From Collinsella tanakaei (GTDB taxonomy: Bacteria > Actinomycetota > Coriobacteriia > Coriobacteriales > Coriobacteriaceae): a stretch of DNA of 64,000 nucleotides. The notes beneath the pieces are model-generated. The model had not been told where the DNA came from, made no database searches, and was given only the letters and a program-made list of their open reading frames with translations. Numbering within the stretch: the stretch's first letter is position 1; each line of letters opens with the position of its first letter. Positions 43,079 through 53,706 of this stretch are shown piece by piece. The stretch lies in NCBI RefSeq assembly GCF_021531055.1, contig NZ_JADYTL010000005.1:62001-126000 (forward strand). The letters run 5' to 3'. A program made the translations under genes and the position numbers.

Positions 43079-44386
43079 ATGTCACCTGCGCCCGACACCA
43101 GGCATACCGACAACAAACATCCGCGCAGGCAGGCGAGCCGACCTGCCGCCGCACCGAAGCCGAGCAAAAACGACCGCGGCGACGGTCCCTGTCCCGTCAT
43201 GCGCTCCTGCGGCGGCTGCACTTGGCTGGGCCTTCCCTACCACAAGCAGCTCTCACGCAAACAGCAGGCAGTCGAGGAGCTGTTCGCGCCGCTCATCTCC
43301 CGTCACCGCTGGGACACGGTCATCGAACCCGTATACGGCATGGGCGGATGCGCCGGGGACGGCCCACTCCCCCGACCGACCGGCTTTCGGTATAAGGCCG
43401 TGACGCCGTTTTCGCCCGGTCGCCACGGGGCGGTCCGCTGCGGATTCTTCGCACGGGGAACGCATAGCATCGTACCGATCTCCGACTGCCTGGTGGAGAC
43501 CCCGGGAGCACGCCGCATCCTGAACGAGGTGGCCGCGTGCGCCGAGCGGTTACGCATCCCCGCCTACGATGAGGATCGGGGATGCGGACTGTTGCGCTAC
43601 GCGGTGCTGCGCCTTGGGTGGAAACGCGACGAGGGCATCCTCACCCTGGTGACCGCGCAGCGCGAAATCCCACGGTTCCGCGCGCTGCTCGGCGAGCTCA
43701 GGCGTATCGACCCGCGCATCACCACGATCGCCCAGAACATCAACGGCCGGACGACCAACGCGATCCTGGGCAGCACGACCACGGTGCTCGCAGGTCCCAA
43801 ACGCATGCGCGACGAGCTGCTGGGGTGCACGTTCGAGATCTCGCCGACGGCGTTCTACCAGACCAACCCCGCTCAGACCGAGACCCTCTACCGTCTCGCC
43901 ATCGACGGCATGGCCCTGCAGGATGGAGACACGCTGCTCGACGCCTATTGCGGCAGCGGAACGATCGGGCTGTGCGCCGTGCGCGACGCGGCGGCGAACA
44001 GCCTCGATGTCCATCTGCTCGGCGTCGAGCGCAATGCGGCGGGTATCGCCGACGCGCAGCGCAACGCCCGTATCAACGATCTTCAGGATCGCAGCGACTT
44101 CATCGCGGAGGATGCCACCGCGTACCTGAAGCGCGCGGCATCGCGGGGGGCGCGCATCGATATCGTGTCCATGGATCCGCCGCGCGCGGGCTCGACTCCG
44201 CAGTTCATCGACGCCGTATGCTCCATCGGCCCGCGTCGGGTCGTCTATGTGAGCTGCAACCCCGTCACGCAGGTGCGCGACCTCGATCGCTTCGCCGCCT
44301 GCGGCTACCGGCTCAGGAGCCTGGCACCCGTCGACATGTTCCCCCACACCGACCACATCGAGACGGTCGCGGTGCTCGAACGCTAA
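43079..44386 (+). CDS. RlmD/RumA-type 23S rRNA uracil-5-methyltransferase
   Basis: 435 residues from MSPAPDTRHTDNKH; GAGGAG lies four bases upstream. N-terminal Fe-S cluster motif CPVMRSCGGC (about 38-47). SAM-binding DAYCGSGTIGLCA, VERNAAGIADAQRNA, then DPPRAG and the catalytic-Cys motif YVSCNPVTQ. Such enzymes methylate U747/U1939 of 23S rRNA or U54 of tRNA; the exact base cannot be read here. The N-terminal 30 residues are disordered and basic; no TRAM domain is recognisable. A TATACT box lies 29 bases before the ATG. Confidence 0.85.
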   Translation: MSPAPDTRHTDNKHPRRQASRPAAAPKPSKNDRGDGPCPVMRSCGGCTWLGLPYHKQLSRKQQAVEELFAPLISRHRWDTVIEPVYGMGGCAGDGPLPRPTGFRYKAVTPFSPGRHGAVRCGFFARGTHSIVPISDCLVETPGARRILNEVAACAERLRIPAYDEDRGCGLLRYAVLRLGWKRDEGILTLVTAQREIPRFRALLGELRRIDPRITTIAQNINGRTTNAILGSTTTVLAGPKRMRDELLGCTFEISPTAFYQTNPAQTETLYRLAIDGMALQDGDTLLDAYCGSGTIGLCAVRDAAANSLDVHLLGVERNAAGIADAQRNARINDLQDRSDFIAEDATAYLKRAASRGARIDIVSMDPPRAGSTPQFIDAVCSIGPRRVVYVSCNPVTQVRDLDRFAACGYRLRSLAPVDMFPHTDHIETVAVLER

Positions 44387-44424
44387 CCCATCCGAGCCTT
44401 CGAGCGGGACGGGATGTCGACCGA

Positions 44425-45264
44425 TCAGTCCTCGTAATCCGCCAGGTCGGCAAGCTCGGTGAGGTTGCAGATCCCCGCGTCGTCGAGCGCCTGCAAAAAC
44501 GTGCGGCGGTCGCGGTTCATGATCAGCTCTTCGGGGAAATCGATCGACTCGAGCATGCCCATGGCATGATGGAAGCGCCCGATCGTCGGCGCGACGTGGG
44601 CGTCCGTCGACACGACGATGCCCACGCCCAGCTCGGCGCAGCGCTGCGCGATGTTCGAGCATACGCTATGGAACCATCCGCGCGAATCGATCTCGAGGCT
44701 GTGCTCGTTGATCTCGATGCACTTGCCCTTCTCGCGCGCGACGGCGAGCACCTCGTCGTAATCGAACGGCACGCCCGAGCGACCGGTATGACCGAGGATG
44801 AACACATGCGGGTTCTCGAGGGCGCGCACGTACATGTTCGTGGTGCGTGCGATCGGCGCGCCCTTGGTGAACTCGCCGTTGTGCACGCTCGCGATCAGGT
44901 AGTCCAAGCTCCCCGTCACGCGATCGAACAGACTGCCGTCGGCGGCGTAACGCCGACCGACGATGGTGTCGGGCACATCGATATCCTGCCCGAACAGATC
45001 GCCGTCGAGCGAGACGATATCGACCTCGGCTCCACGCAGAAGCACGACGCCGTCCCAAACGCGCGGCCAGGCGGTCTGGTTGAGGAAATACTGGAAGTTG
45101 CGCAGATGCTGCTCGGGAAAGAGCATCTCGCTGAAATGGTCGGTCGAGCCGAGCAGCTCGACGCCCATCTCGCGGCAGGCGGCGATGTTCTCGGCGATCG
45201 TGGAATACGCGTGGCGCGAGAACAGGGTATGCGTATGGACGTCGCACGCGATCTGATACGACAT
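44425..45264 (-). CDS. PHP-domain metal-dependent hydrolase (YcdX-like)
   Basis: 279 residues. PHP ligands are visible: CDVHTHTLFSRHAYST (N-terminal HxH), GSTDHFSEM, LRGAEVDI, IASVHNGEF, LGHTGRSG, EINEHSLE and VSTDAHVA. YcdX/histidinol-phosphatase-like proteins bind a trinuclear metal centre and hydrolyse phosphate esters. No his genes are nearby, so the substrate is open. Confidence 0.85.
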   Translation of the reverse strand: MSYQIACDVHTHTLFSRHAYSTIAENIAACREMGVELLGSTDHFSEMLFPEQHLRNFQYFLNQTAWPRVWDGVVLLRGAEVDIVSLDGDLFGQDIDVPDTIVGRRYAADGSLFDRVTGSLDYLIASVHNGEFTKGAPIARTTNMYVRALENPHVFILGHTGRSGVPFDYDEVLAVAREKGKCIEINEHSLEIDSRGWFHSVCSNIAQRCAELGVGIVVSTDAHVAPTIGRFHHAMGMLESIDFPEELIMNRDRRTFLQALDDAGICNLTELADLADYED

Positions 45265-45335
45265 GGGCGAACCTCCCCGTTAAGAAAACCCTTCGATATC
45301 GACGGCGCCGGCGATGCGCTGCGAACTTGACCGTG

Positions 45336-46517
45336 TTATACCCGATACTCGTCGGCAAGCTGCTTCCATGCGGGCAAAGATCGCTCGATCACCCGGTAAT
45401 CGATGCAATATCCCAAGCGGAACCAGCCGGGGACCCCGAAGCTGTTCGACGGGACCGGCAGCAGCTCATGGGCCTTCGCACGCTCGCAAAACGCCTCGGC
45501 ATCGTCCTCGAGTGCCTTGACCCACAGGTAAAAGGCGCCATCGGGCTCGACATAGGTGTAGCCGTACTCGGTGAGCGCCGAGCAGAGCAGCTCGCGGTTG
45601 CGCGCGTAGGCCGCCACGTCGGACGGCTCGTCGACGCAGTCGGCCACGACGCGCTGGAACAGCGCCGGGGCGCACACGAAACCGAGCGCGCGGGCGGCAC
45701 CGGCGACGGCGGCCATCACGCGCGGGGCGAGCGGCATCGCGTTGGGCACGAGCACCCAACCGACACGTTCGCCGGGCAGCGACAGCGATTTGGAATACGA
45801 ATAGCACACGATCGTGTGCTCGTAGATCGACGGCACCCAAGGGACCTCGGCGCCGTAGACGATCTCGCGGTACGGCTCGTCCGAGATCAAAAAGATGGGC
45901 TGCTCACGCGTTTCGTTCGCCGCGCGCAGCACGTCCGCGAGGGCGCCGAGCGTCTCGCGCGTATAGACGGCCCCGGTCGGGTTGTTGGGCGAATCGATGA
46001 TCACCGCCGCGGTACGCGGTGTGATGGCCGCCGCGATGGCATCGGCGTCGATCTGGAACGCTTCTTGGTCGGCGAGCACCTCGACGCAGGTCGCCTGGGC
46101 GTTCTCGATCCAGACCGCATACTCGGGAAAATACGGGGCGATCACGATCACCTCGTCGCCGGGCGTGGTCACGGCATGCAACGACATGGACACCGAGGCC
46201 GCCGCGCCGACGGTCATGAACACATCGGCCATCGTATAGGCGGTGCCGAAGCGGCGGTTGAGCGACTCCGCGACCGCCGTGCGCACCTCGGGCAGGCCGG
46301 GCGCGGGCGTGTAGCCGTGGAGCTGGTCGGACGGCAGCTCGAGGGAGCGCTCGATGGAGGCGCGCACGGCCTGCGGTGCGGGAACGCTCGGATTTCCCAG
46401 GGAGTAGTCGAACACGTTCTCGGCGCCGATCTGCGCCTTGCGCTCCAGCCCGTAGGAAAAGATCTCGCGGATAACCGAGCTCTCGGCGCCGCGGGCATAC
46501 ATCGTCTCGTTGATCAT
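45336..46517 (-). CDS. class I/II PLP-dependent aminotransferase
   Basis: 393 residues. Fold-type I aspartate-aminotransferase family: NSPNNPTGAVY, FLISDEPYREIVYG and the PLP-binding Lys in SYSKSLSLPGERVG. C-terminal substrate Arg in VPGWFRLGYCI. Sequence resembles Gram-positive aminotransferases annotated as aspartate/aromatic type. Substrate not decidable. Transcribed toward the PHP gene with a 71-base gap. Confidence 0.88.
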   Translation of the reverse strand: MINETMYARGAESSVIREIFSYGLERKAQIGAENVFDYSLGNPSVPAPQAVRASIERSLELPSDQLHGYTPAPGLPEVRTAVAESLNRRFGTAYTMADVFMTVGAAASVSMSLHAVTTPGDEVIVIAPYFPEYAVWIENAQATCVEVLADQEAFQIDADAIAAAITPRTAAVIIDSPNNPTGAVYTRETLGALADVLRAANETREQPIFLISDEPYREIVYGAEVPWVPSIYEHTIVCYSYSKSLSLPGERVGWVLVPNAMPLAPRVMAAVAGAARALGFVCAPALFQRVVADCVDEPSDVAAYARNRELLCSALTEYGYTYVEPDGAFYLWVKALEDDAEAFCERAKAHELLPVPSNSFGVPGWFRLGYCIDYRVIERSLPAWKQLADEYRV

Positions 46518-46689
46518 GATTGCCTCCCTTGTACCGTTTGAGTCATTGTACTCGCCTTCGGTAAGGCGTCGGCAAGCAAGGCGTGCCGTTTCGGCATGGT
46601 AACAAGCGCCGCGGGCGCGCCCGGGCGCGGTCCCGACAGGTTTGCACCCGGCAGCACCCTATCGCGAGGGGGCCTTGGGGCGCTACCCC

Positions 46690-46816
46690 CGTTTACGGTT
46701 CGGTTTCGACGGGACCCGCCGGGTAAACGCGAAAGCCGCGACCTCTCTACCTGCATCTTTGCCGGACCGAACGACCCTTCTACTCGGATCACCACTCCAA
46801 AACCGAACCGTAAACG
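46690..46816. repeat. family A MITE-like element, copy 3
   Basis: 127 bp with terminal inverted repeats CGTTTACGGTTCGGTTT and complement. Internal TCTACCTGC and TTCTACTCGGATCACC match the other copies. Same length as copy 2. It lies in the 530-base gap between the aminotransferase and ftsH, which holds only repeats and a terminator. Confidence 0.85.
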
Positions 46817-46925
46817 GGTTAGATGGAACATGTCCCCAATCACTCCAGGAGGTTCTGAGCGAGGGGGGGGCAGCCCGCCTCGTTGCGAATGGGTTGGAGG
46901 GAACACGTCTCCATCCGACCCATCC
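46817..46925. repeat. family D repeats between two family A ends
   Basis: GGTTAGATGGAACATGTCCCC and AATGGGTTGGAGGGAACACG...CGACCCATCC are two degenerate family D units. They separate family A copy 3 from an extra single family A end. Confidence 0.55.
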
Positions 46926-46940
46926 TTCACCGCCCCGCAT

Positions 46941-46958
46941 AAAACCGAACCGTAAACG
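46941..46958. repeat. solitary family A end
   Basis: AAAACCGAACCGTAAACG, the exact right end of family A, without its own left end. The left end of copy 3 could pair with it, giving a longer composite of about 270 bp. Confidence 0.75.
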
Positions 46959-46960
46959 AG

Positions 46961-46995
46961 AAACCGGGCTGGAAGCCCGTGCTCCAGCCCGGTTT
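46961..46995 (-). terminator. terminator after ftsH
   Basis: AAACCGGGCTGGA (46961-46973) pairs with TCCAGCCCGGTTT (46983-46995), about 55 bases past the ftsH stop. Confidence 0.7.
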
Positions 46996-47048
46996 TCTGC
47001 ACACCCTAGCAACCATAACGGGGTGGGCGCATTGTCAGACGCGCCACA

Positions 47049-49211
<2,163 letters not shown>

Positions 49212-49760
49212 CTACGAGTAAACCTCCGGTTTGAGTACCCCGATATAGGGGAGATTGCGGTAGCGTTCGGCGAAGTCCAAGCCGTAGCCGACGACGAAGT
49301 CATCCGGGCAGTGGGTTCCCACGTACTTCGGATCGACGGCGGCCTGCTTGCCCGCCACGTCCTTCCACAGGAAGGTCGCGACCTCGAGCGAGGCGGGGTG
49401 ACGGCTCGAAAGGTTCTTCATGAGGTAGTTGAGGGTGAGGCCGGAATCGAGCACGTCCTCGACGATCAGCACGTCACGGCCCTTGATGTCGATGTCGAGA
49501 TCCTTGATGATGCGAACGATGCCCGAGGACTTCGCCCGGTCGCCATAGCTCGAGACCGCCATGAAATCGATGGCGAGCGGCAGGTCGATGGCGCGCATGA
49601 GGTCGCCCATGAACACGACGGCACCGCGCAGCACCGCGATGAGCACCAGATCCTTCCCCTGGTAGTCGCGGGTGATCTCATCGCCCATCCGCTTGACGAT
49701 GTCGGCGATGTGCTCCTGGTCGAACAGGACCCGTTCGATATCGGGATGCAGCGCTTCCAT
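49212..49760 (-). CDS. hpt: hypoxanthine phosphoribosyltransferase
   Basis: 182 residues from MEALHPDIERVLFDQEHIAD; AAAGG lies eight bases upstream, so the longer frame reaching into tilS is rejected. PRPP-binding motif VLIVEDVLDSGLT (about 104-116). Salvages hypoxanthine/guanine to IMP/GMP. In Bacillus and relatives Hpt and TilS can act together on ftsH transcription; whether that holds here is unknown. Confidence 0.94.
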   Translation of the reverse strand: MEALHPDIERVLFDQEHIADIVKRMGDEITRDYQGKDLVLIAVLRGAVVFMGDLMRAIDLPLAIDFMAVSSYGDRAKSSGIVRIIKDLDIDIKGRDVLIVEDVLDSGLTLNYLMKNLSSRHPASLEVATFLWKDVAGKQAAVDPKYVGTHCPDDFVVGYGLDFAERYRNLPYIGVLKPEVYS

Positions 49761-49801
49761 GGCAGAGACCTTTCTCTCCGACGTTCCCTGAACTCCCGGC
49801 A

Positions 49802-51385
49802 TCACAGATGAGCTGCGGGAGCGTGAATGCTTAATTCTATCAGCAGCCTGCTTGAGGCCGTGCACTTGAACCGTTCATCCAAGCGAATACCGCCAACCCA
49901 CACAACGGCACCGCCCGGCGACGTCCTCACGACCGGAACGCCCGCGCGCTCCGCCACCGGAACACGTGCCTCGCCCAGAAGGTCGGAAAGCTTCTTGGAG
50001 CGGCCGTGCATGCCCAGCGGACACATGATATCACCTGCGGCGGGAGCATCCACCCACAGGCGCGCATGCAACACCTCCGCCGGCACGCCACCGTCTTGGT
50101 CGAGCAGCGCCGGATCCGCCTCCGCGTAGCCGAGCGCCGCAGCGTCGATATACACGACGACATAGTCGGCGCGATCGGGCGACGACGCCGTCTCAGTCGG
50201 TAGCGGCTCCAGACCCTCCCGGGCGATGCGGACCGGATCGTCTCCCCGGGGAACGCGGACCAAGCGCGACTCGATCACCATCTGGTTGGCAAGCGGCATC
50301 GTCCCCGGAACCGTCAACCACCCGGCGACGAGCTGCTCGCGGGCGGCGACGGTGCGCAGGGTCAGCGTGTTGAACTCCAGGCGCGCGTCCACACCGGCTG
50401 GCAAAGTGAGCGACCCCTCCCCTCGCGCCACGCAGGCGAGCACCGCCTCGACATGGCGCATTTCCAGCCGCTCGTCAGGCGCGAGCTGCTTGTAGGCGAG
50501 CCGGACCATGCGACGGGCGATGGCGAGCTCTGAGGATGCCAGGCGTGCGGCATCGAGGACGACCAGACCGTCCTGCGAGCGACGCACGCAGGTCCGCAGG
50601 GCGCGCGCGGCGAGTTGCGCCATGAAGGCATCCTCGTCCCCGAGAATGTCGCAGGTCGCCCCGATCGCACGCTCGAGGTGCGCGTTGCGCTCGGCAGCGA
50701 CGGGCACCACGCGATGGCGGATAAAGTTGCGCAGGTAGGACGTATCATCGTTCGTCTCATCCTCGCGCCATCCGATACCGGCGAGCTCGAGATAGCGGGT
50801 CAGCTCTGCATGGGTTCTGTCGATGAGCGGTCGGACGATGATGTTCCGGCGGCGCGGGATGCTCGAAAGCCCCGCCGGGCCCGAGCCTTTGATCGCATTC
50901 ATGAAGAACGTCTCGGTGCGGTCGCTCGCCGTATGCGCGGTCAGGATGCGGGCCGCCGAGCGCGCAGCTCCCGTCTGCCGGCAGAGCTCCCGCACATAAC
51001 GGCGGGCAGCGGCATAGCGCACCTCGCGGGCGGCCGCCTCGAGGTTCCTGCCGCCGAGATCCGAGAACGATGCGTGCTCGACACATAGCGGCAGACCGTA
51101 GCGATCGCACAGGTCCCGCACGAAGCGCTCGTCGGCATCCGACGCCGCCCCGCGCAGGTGATGATTCACGTGAAGCACGTGCAGGCGCTCGCGGGCGATG
51201 CGCGCCGCCCCCCTGCCGTCACCGATATCCAGTTTCGATGTGCAGGCCATCACGAGCAGCGCCGTCGAGTCCGCGCCGCCTGATACCATGAGCACCACCG
51301 GCGCGGCAGGTCGCGAACCATCCTCGGACGCCGGCTGGGATACCGGGAACCCGCGTTGGACGAAATGTTGTGCGACTGTGGGCAT
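49802..51385 (-). CDS. tilS: tRNA(Ile)-lysidine synthase TilS
   Basis: 527 residues from MPTVAQHFVQRGFPVSQPAS; AAGGAGG precedes the ATG. N-type ATP pyrophosphatase loop SGGADS (35-40), LHVNHHLRG, and the substrate segment GWREDETNDDTSYLRNFIRH. C-terminal domains end about residue 520 with AGVPVVRTSPGGAVVWVGG. Converts C34 of tRNA-Ile(CAU) to lysidine, making it read AUA. First gene of tilS-hpt-ftsH. Confidence 0.93.
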   Translation of the reverse strand: MPTVAQHFVQRGFPVSQPASEDGSRPAAPVVLMVSGGADSTALLVMACTSKLDIGDGRGAARIARERLHVLHVNHHLRGAASDADERFVRDLCDRYGLPLCVEHASFSDLGGRNLEAAAREVRYAAARRYVRELCRQTGAARSAARILTAHTASDRTETFFMNAIKGSGPAGLSSIPRRRNIIVRPLIDRTHAELTRYLELAGIGWREDETNDDTSYLRNFIRHRVVPVAAERNAHLERAIGATCDILGDEDAFMAQLAARALRTCVRRSQDGLVVLDAARLASSELAIARRMVRLAYKQLAPDERLEMRHVEAVLACVARGEGSLTLPAGVDARLEFNTLTLRTVAAREQLVAGWLTVPGTMPLANQMVIESRLVRVPRGDDPVRIAREGLEPLPTETASSPDRADYVVVYIDAAALGYAEADPALLDQDGGVPAEVLHARLWVDAPAAGDIMCPLGMHGRSKKLSDLLGEARVPVAERAGVPVVRTSPGGAVVWVGGIRLDERFKCTASSRLLIELSIHAPAAHL

Positions 51386-51427
51386 GCGACCTCCTTGAAC
51401 CGTTTTATTGTAGCTATAGGAGCACCT
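51386..51427. promoter_or_regulatory. 42-base divergent promoter region
   Basis: Between tilS (minus) and the VicX-like gene (plus). Minus-strand TACAAT (51411-51416) is a possible tilS -10. ATAGGAG on plus is the ribosome site of the VicX-like gene. Any -35 boxes must lie inside the opposite genes. Confidence 0.45.
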
Positions 51428-52264
51428 GTGGGCTTTTCCGATCTTTCCGACAACACGCTCGGACTCCATATCCTCGGCAGTGGGTCGAAGGGCAACTGCG
51501 CTTTGGTCGAAGGCCCCGAGGGCCTCATCATGATCGACAACGGCTTTTCACGGCGCGAGGTGCTCAAGCGCATGCACGAGCTCGATCTGGACGAACATGA
51601 CGTGCGAGCGCTCATCCTCACCCACGAGCACACCGACCATGTGAGCGGCATCAGCGTGTGGTGTCGCGCGTTCGATGTCGAACTGTACGCGAGCGTCGGT
51701 ACACCAGAAACCCGACGCTACCTTGATGAGCTGCCGTTTTGCGAGTTTTTGCCCGGACTGAGCTTCGAAGTCGCCGGCATCTCGGTGCGCACGTTCGCGA
51801 CATCGCACGACGTGGTGAATCCGGTCGGCTTTCGATTCGACTGTGCGGGAGACTCGATCGGATACGCCACCGATACCGGTGAGCTGTCCGAGGATGCGCT
51901 GGACGCTTTAGACGATGTACGTCTTCTTGCGCTTGAGAGCAACCACGATGTTCCCATGCTGCGATGCGGTCCGTACCCGCGCTACCTGCAGGATCGCATT
52001 CTTTCCTCGCGCGGCCACCTTTCGAACGCACAAGCTGCCGACGCCGCGACACGAGTCGTCGGCCCGCATACCGAGCAGCTGGTCGCCATGCACATCTCGC
52101 AGGAAAACAACCGGCCGAGTCTGGCGGTGCGCTCCTTTGCCGCCGCGTTGGGTGCGCGCTTGGATGACGAACTTGGCAGTACCGCCACGCTCGCGCGCGA
52201 CGGCAATGGTCCCGACCTGCACATTCGCGCCGCCGGTCAGAACCGCCCGATCACCATTTCCTAG
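51428..52264 (+). CDS. YycJ/VicX-like metallo-beta-lactamase-fold hydrolase
   Basis: 278 residues; GTG start chosen because TAGGAG lies five bases before it and no in-frame ATG has a site. LHILGSGSKGNCALVE, then the metal motif LTHEHTDHVSGI, GYATDTGELSED and LESNHDVPML are typical of YycJ/VicX, an exonuclease-like family. In Firmicutes vicX belongs to the WalRK operon; here no two-component genes are nearby. Confidence 0.88.
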   Translation: MGFSDLSDNTLGLHILGSGSKGNCALVEGPEGLIMIDNGFSRREVLKRMHELDLDEHDVRALILTHEHTDHVSGISVWCRAFDVELYASVGTPETRRYLDELPFCEFLPGLSFEVAGISVRTFATSHDVVNPVGFRFDCAGDSIGYATDTGELSEDALDALDDVRLLALESNHDVPMLRCGPYPRYLQDRILSSRGHLSNAQAADAATRVVGPHTEQLVAMHISQENNRPSLAVRSFAAALGARLDDELGSTATLARDGNGPDLHIRAAGQNRPITIS

Positions 52265-52274
52265 CCGCGCTCGA

Positions 52275-52354
52275 TGGGTTGGTTGGGGACGTGTTCGCTT
52301 CAACCCATTCAAATCCCTGAATGGGTTGAAGCGAACACGTCCCCAACCAACCCA
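52275..52354. repeat. family D inverted repeat, copy with perfect 35-base arms
   Basis: Arms 52275-52309 and 52320-52354 are exact reverse complements (TGGGTTGGTTGGGGACGTGT... and mirror) around a 10-base loop. Perfect arms suggest recent origin or selection. It lies between the convergent VicX-like gene and hsp20. Confidence 0.9.
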
Positions 52355-52391
52355 AAAAGGAAGGGTCCGAGGTGAAACCCCGAACCCTTCC
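52354..52391 (-). terminator. terminator of hsp20
   Basis: GGAAGGGT (52359-52366) pairs with ACCCTTCC (52384-52391), then five T on minus. It abuts the family D repeat. Confidence 0.75.
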
Positions 52392-52415
52392 CATGCTTCG
52401 TATGCGCTGGTAAAA

Positions 52416-52844
52416 CTAGTCGATCGAAATCTTGGTAACGTTCTTCTTCTCGACGATCTTGGGGACGGTGACGGTCAGGATGCCGTCGGCGTAGCGGGCG
52501 GACAAGCCCTCGGAAGCAGCGTCCTTCAGATACACGCCGCGGGTTGCGCTGTAGGAGGTGAACTCCTTCTGCAGGTAGTTCTTATCCTTGTCCTCCTCCT
52601 TCTCCTCAACCTTGACCGAGATGGAAAGACGACCCTCGTTGAGCTCGACATCGATGTCGTCCTTGCTCACGCCGGTAAGGTACGCCTTGATCTCGTAGCC
52701 ATCTCCGGTGTCCTCGACGTCGATCGGGAACGCCTTGCTCGACAGCGGGGTGGACGCGAGATCCATCATGTCATCGAACGCATCGAACAGCGACGTTGCA
52801 GGACGAAGACCGAAAACCGAACGATAAGGAACCATGCTTGCCAT
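52416..52844 (-). CDS. Hsp20 / alpha-crystallin small heat-shock protein
   Basis: 142 residues from MASMVPYRSVFGLRPATSLF; GAGGGAG precedes the ATG, so the 34-residue longer frame is rejected. The alpha-crystallin domain spans about 42-135 (DTGDGYEIKAYLTGVSKDDI; KEFTSYSATRGVYL; GLSARYADGILTVTVPK). ATP-independent holdase. A C-terminal IxI-like tail (TKISID) is present. No HAIR or CIRCE element is seen upstream. Confidence 0.93.
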   Translation of the reverse strand: MASMVPYRSVFGLRPATSLFDAFDDMMDLASTPLSSKAFPIDVEDTGDGYEIKAYLTGVSKDDIDVELNEGRLSISVKVEEKEEDKDKNYLQKEFTSYSATRGVYLKDAASEGLSARYADGILTVTVPKIVEKKNVTKISID

Positions 52845-53072
52845 ATCTATCACTCCCTCGTGATATGCCGCGCTCCCCTCTTTGGGGTGCGAGGACTTCT
52901 TTGGTCGCCTATCGTTATTCCCTCGCCCCGTGAATCTAAACGTCATTGCGCAATCTTTTTAAGCGTCACAGTATCATCAAATCTAAGTGTGTATGACTGA
53001 GATTACTGCATCCTTAGGCCTATCTTCCGATGTGACACATATGGATAGATTGTCCGAAACGGGGCGGTATAT

Positions 53073-53093
53073 CCACGATTTCTTAAATCGTGG
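53073..53093. promoter_or_regulatory. perfect 9-base dyad in the hsp20 / tail-anchored gene gap
   Basis: CCACGATTT-ctt-AAATCGTGG, symmetric and AT-containing, 79 bases before the plus-strand gene's ATG. A TACAAT box lies at 53115-53120 just after it. Could be an operator or a small hairpin. The remaining 327-base gap shows nothing else clear. Confidence 0.4.
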
Positions 53094-53171
53094 CACACGA
53101 CGGAAGACCGTACGTACAATACAGGTGTCGGCAGACTCCACCGGATTCCACGAACGGACGGCCACAAGCCT

Positions 53172-53615
53172 ATGACCTCTCACTTGGAAGATTTCGATAT
53201 CCCCGTGAACGCGAACCGCCCGCAGGAGCAGGTCGACGCGAACCCCGGCTCGCCTGCCACGACCCAAAACTCCCCTATCGTCGACCCCGACAGCACGGCG
53301 TCGGGGGCGCGGCAACCGTTTGTCCCTCGCTCGCATCGCCCCCGCAAACACATGGGAACCGCAACCAGCGATCCGGACTACCTGCCACCGGTGACGCACG
53401 GCGTCTCAGTGCGGGAACAGGGACCGTCGGTCCAACCCGCCCGACAGCACCATGGGCAACCGGTCAACTACGCCCGCTACCTTGAGGTGCCCAAATCGAA
53501 GAGCGTCATCTTCACCCGGCGCGAGCGCGCTCAACGCCGGACCCATCTGCTGATCGCACTTGCCGTCGCGGTTATCATCCTCATCGTGCTCCTCTGGCTG
53601 TTCGTGCTCCGTTGA
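53172..53615 (+). CDS. uncharacterised tail-anchored protein
   Basis: 147 residues, not recognised. Residues 1-110 are Pro/Asp/Gln/Ser-rich and look disordered (VNANRPQEQVDANPGSPATT). A conserved-looking basic patch (SKSVIFTRRERAQRRTH, about 107-125) leads into one C-terminal membrane helix (LLIALAVAVIILIVLLWLFV). The positive patch puts the N-terminus in the cytosol. No enzymatic motif is visible. Convergent with pgm across a bidirectional terminator. Confidence 0.6.
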   Translation: MTSHLEDFDIPVNANRPQEQVDANPGSPATTQNSPIVDPDSTASGARQPFVPRSHRPRKHMGTATSDPDYLPPVTHGVSVREQGPSVQPARQHHGQPVNYARYLEVPKSKSVIFTRRERAQRRTHLLIALAVAVIILIVLLWLFVLR

Positions 53616-53650
53616 TACACGGCGCGACGACGATCCCCCTTGATACGGGG

Positions 53651-53680
53651 AGGGGCCATCCGAACGAACGGATGGCCCCT
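53651..53680. terminator. bidirectional terminator
   Basis: AGGGGCCATCCG (53651-53662) pairs with CGGATGGCCCCT (53669-53680) between the convergent tail-anchored gene and pgm. Confidence 0.75.
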
Positions 53681-53706
53681 CTTTCATATCGGTGTGTGCG
53701 ATGTCG

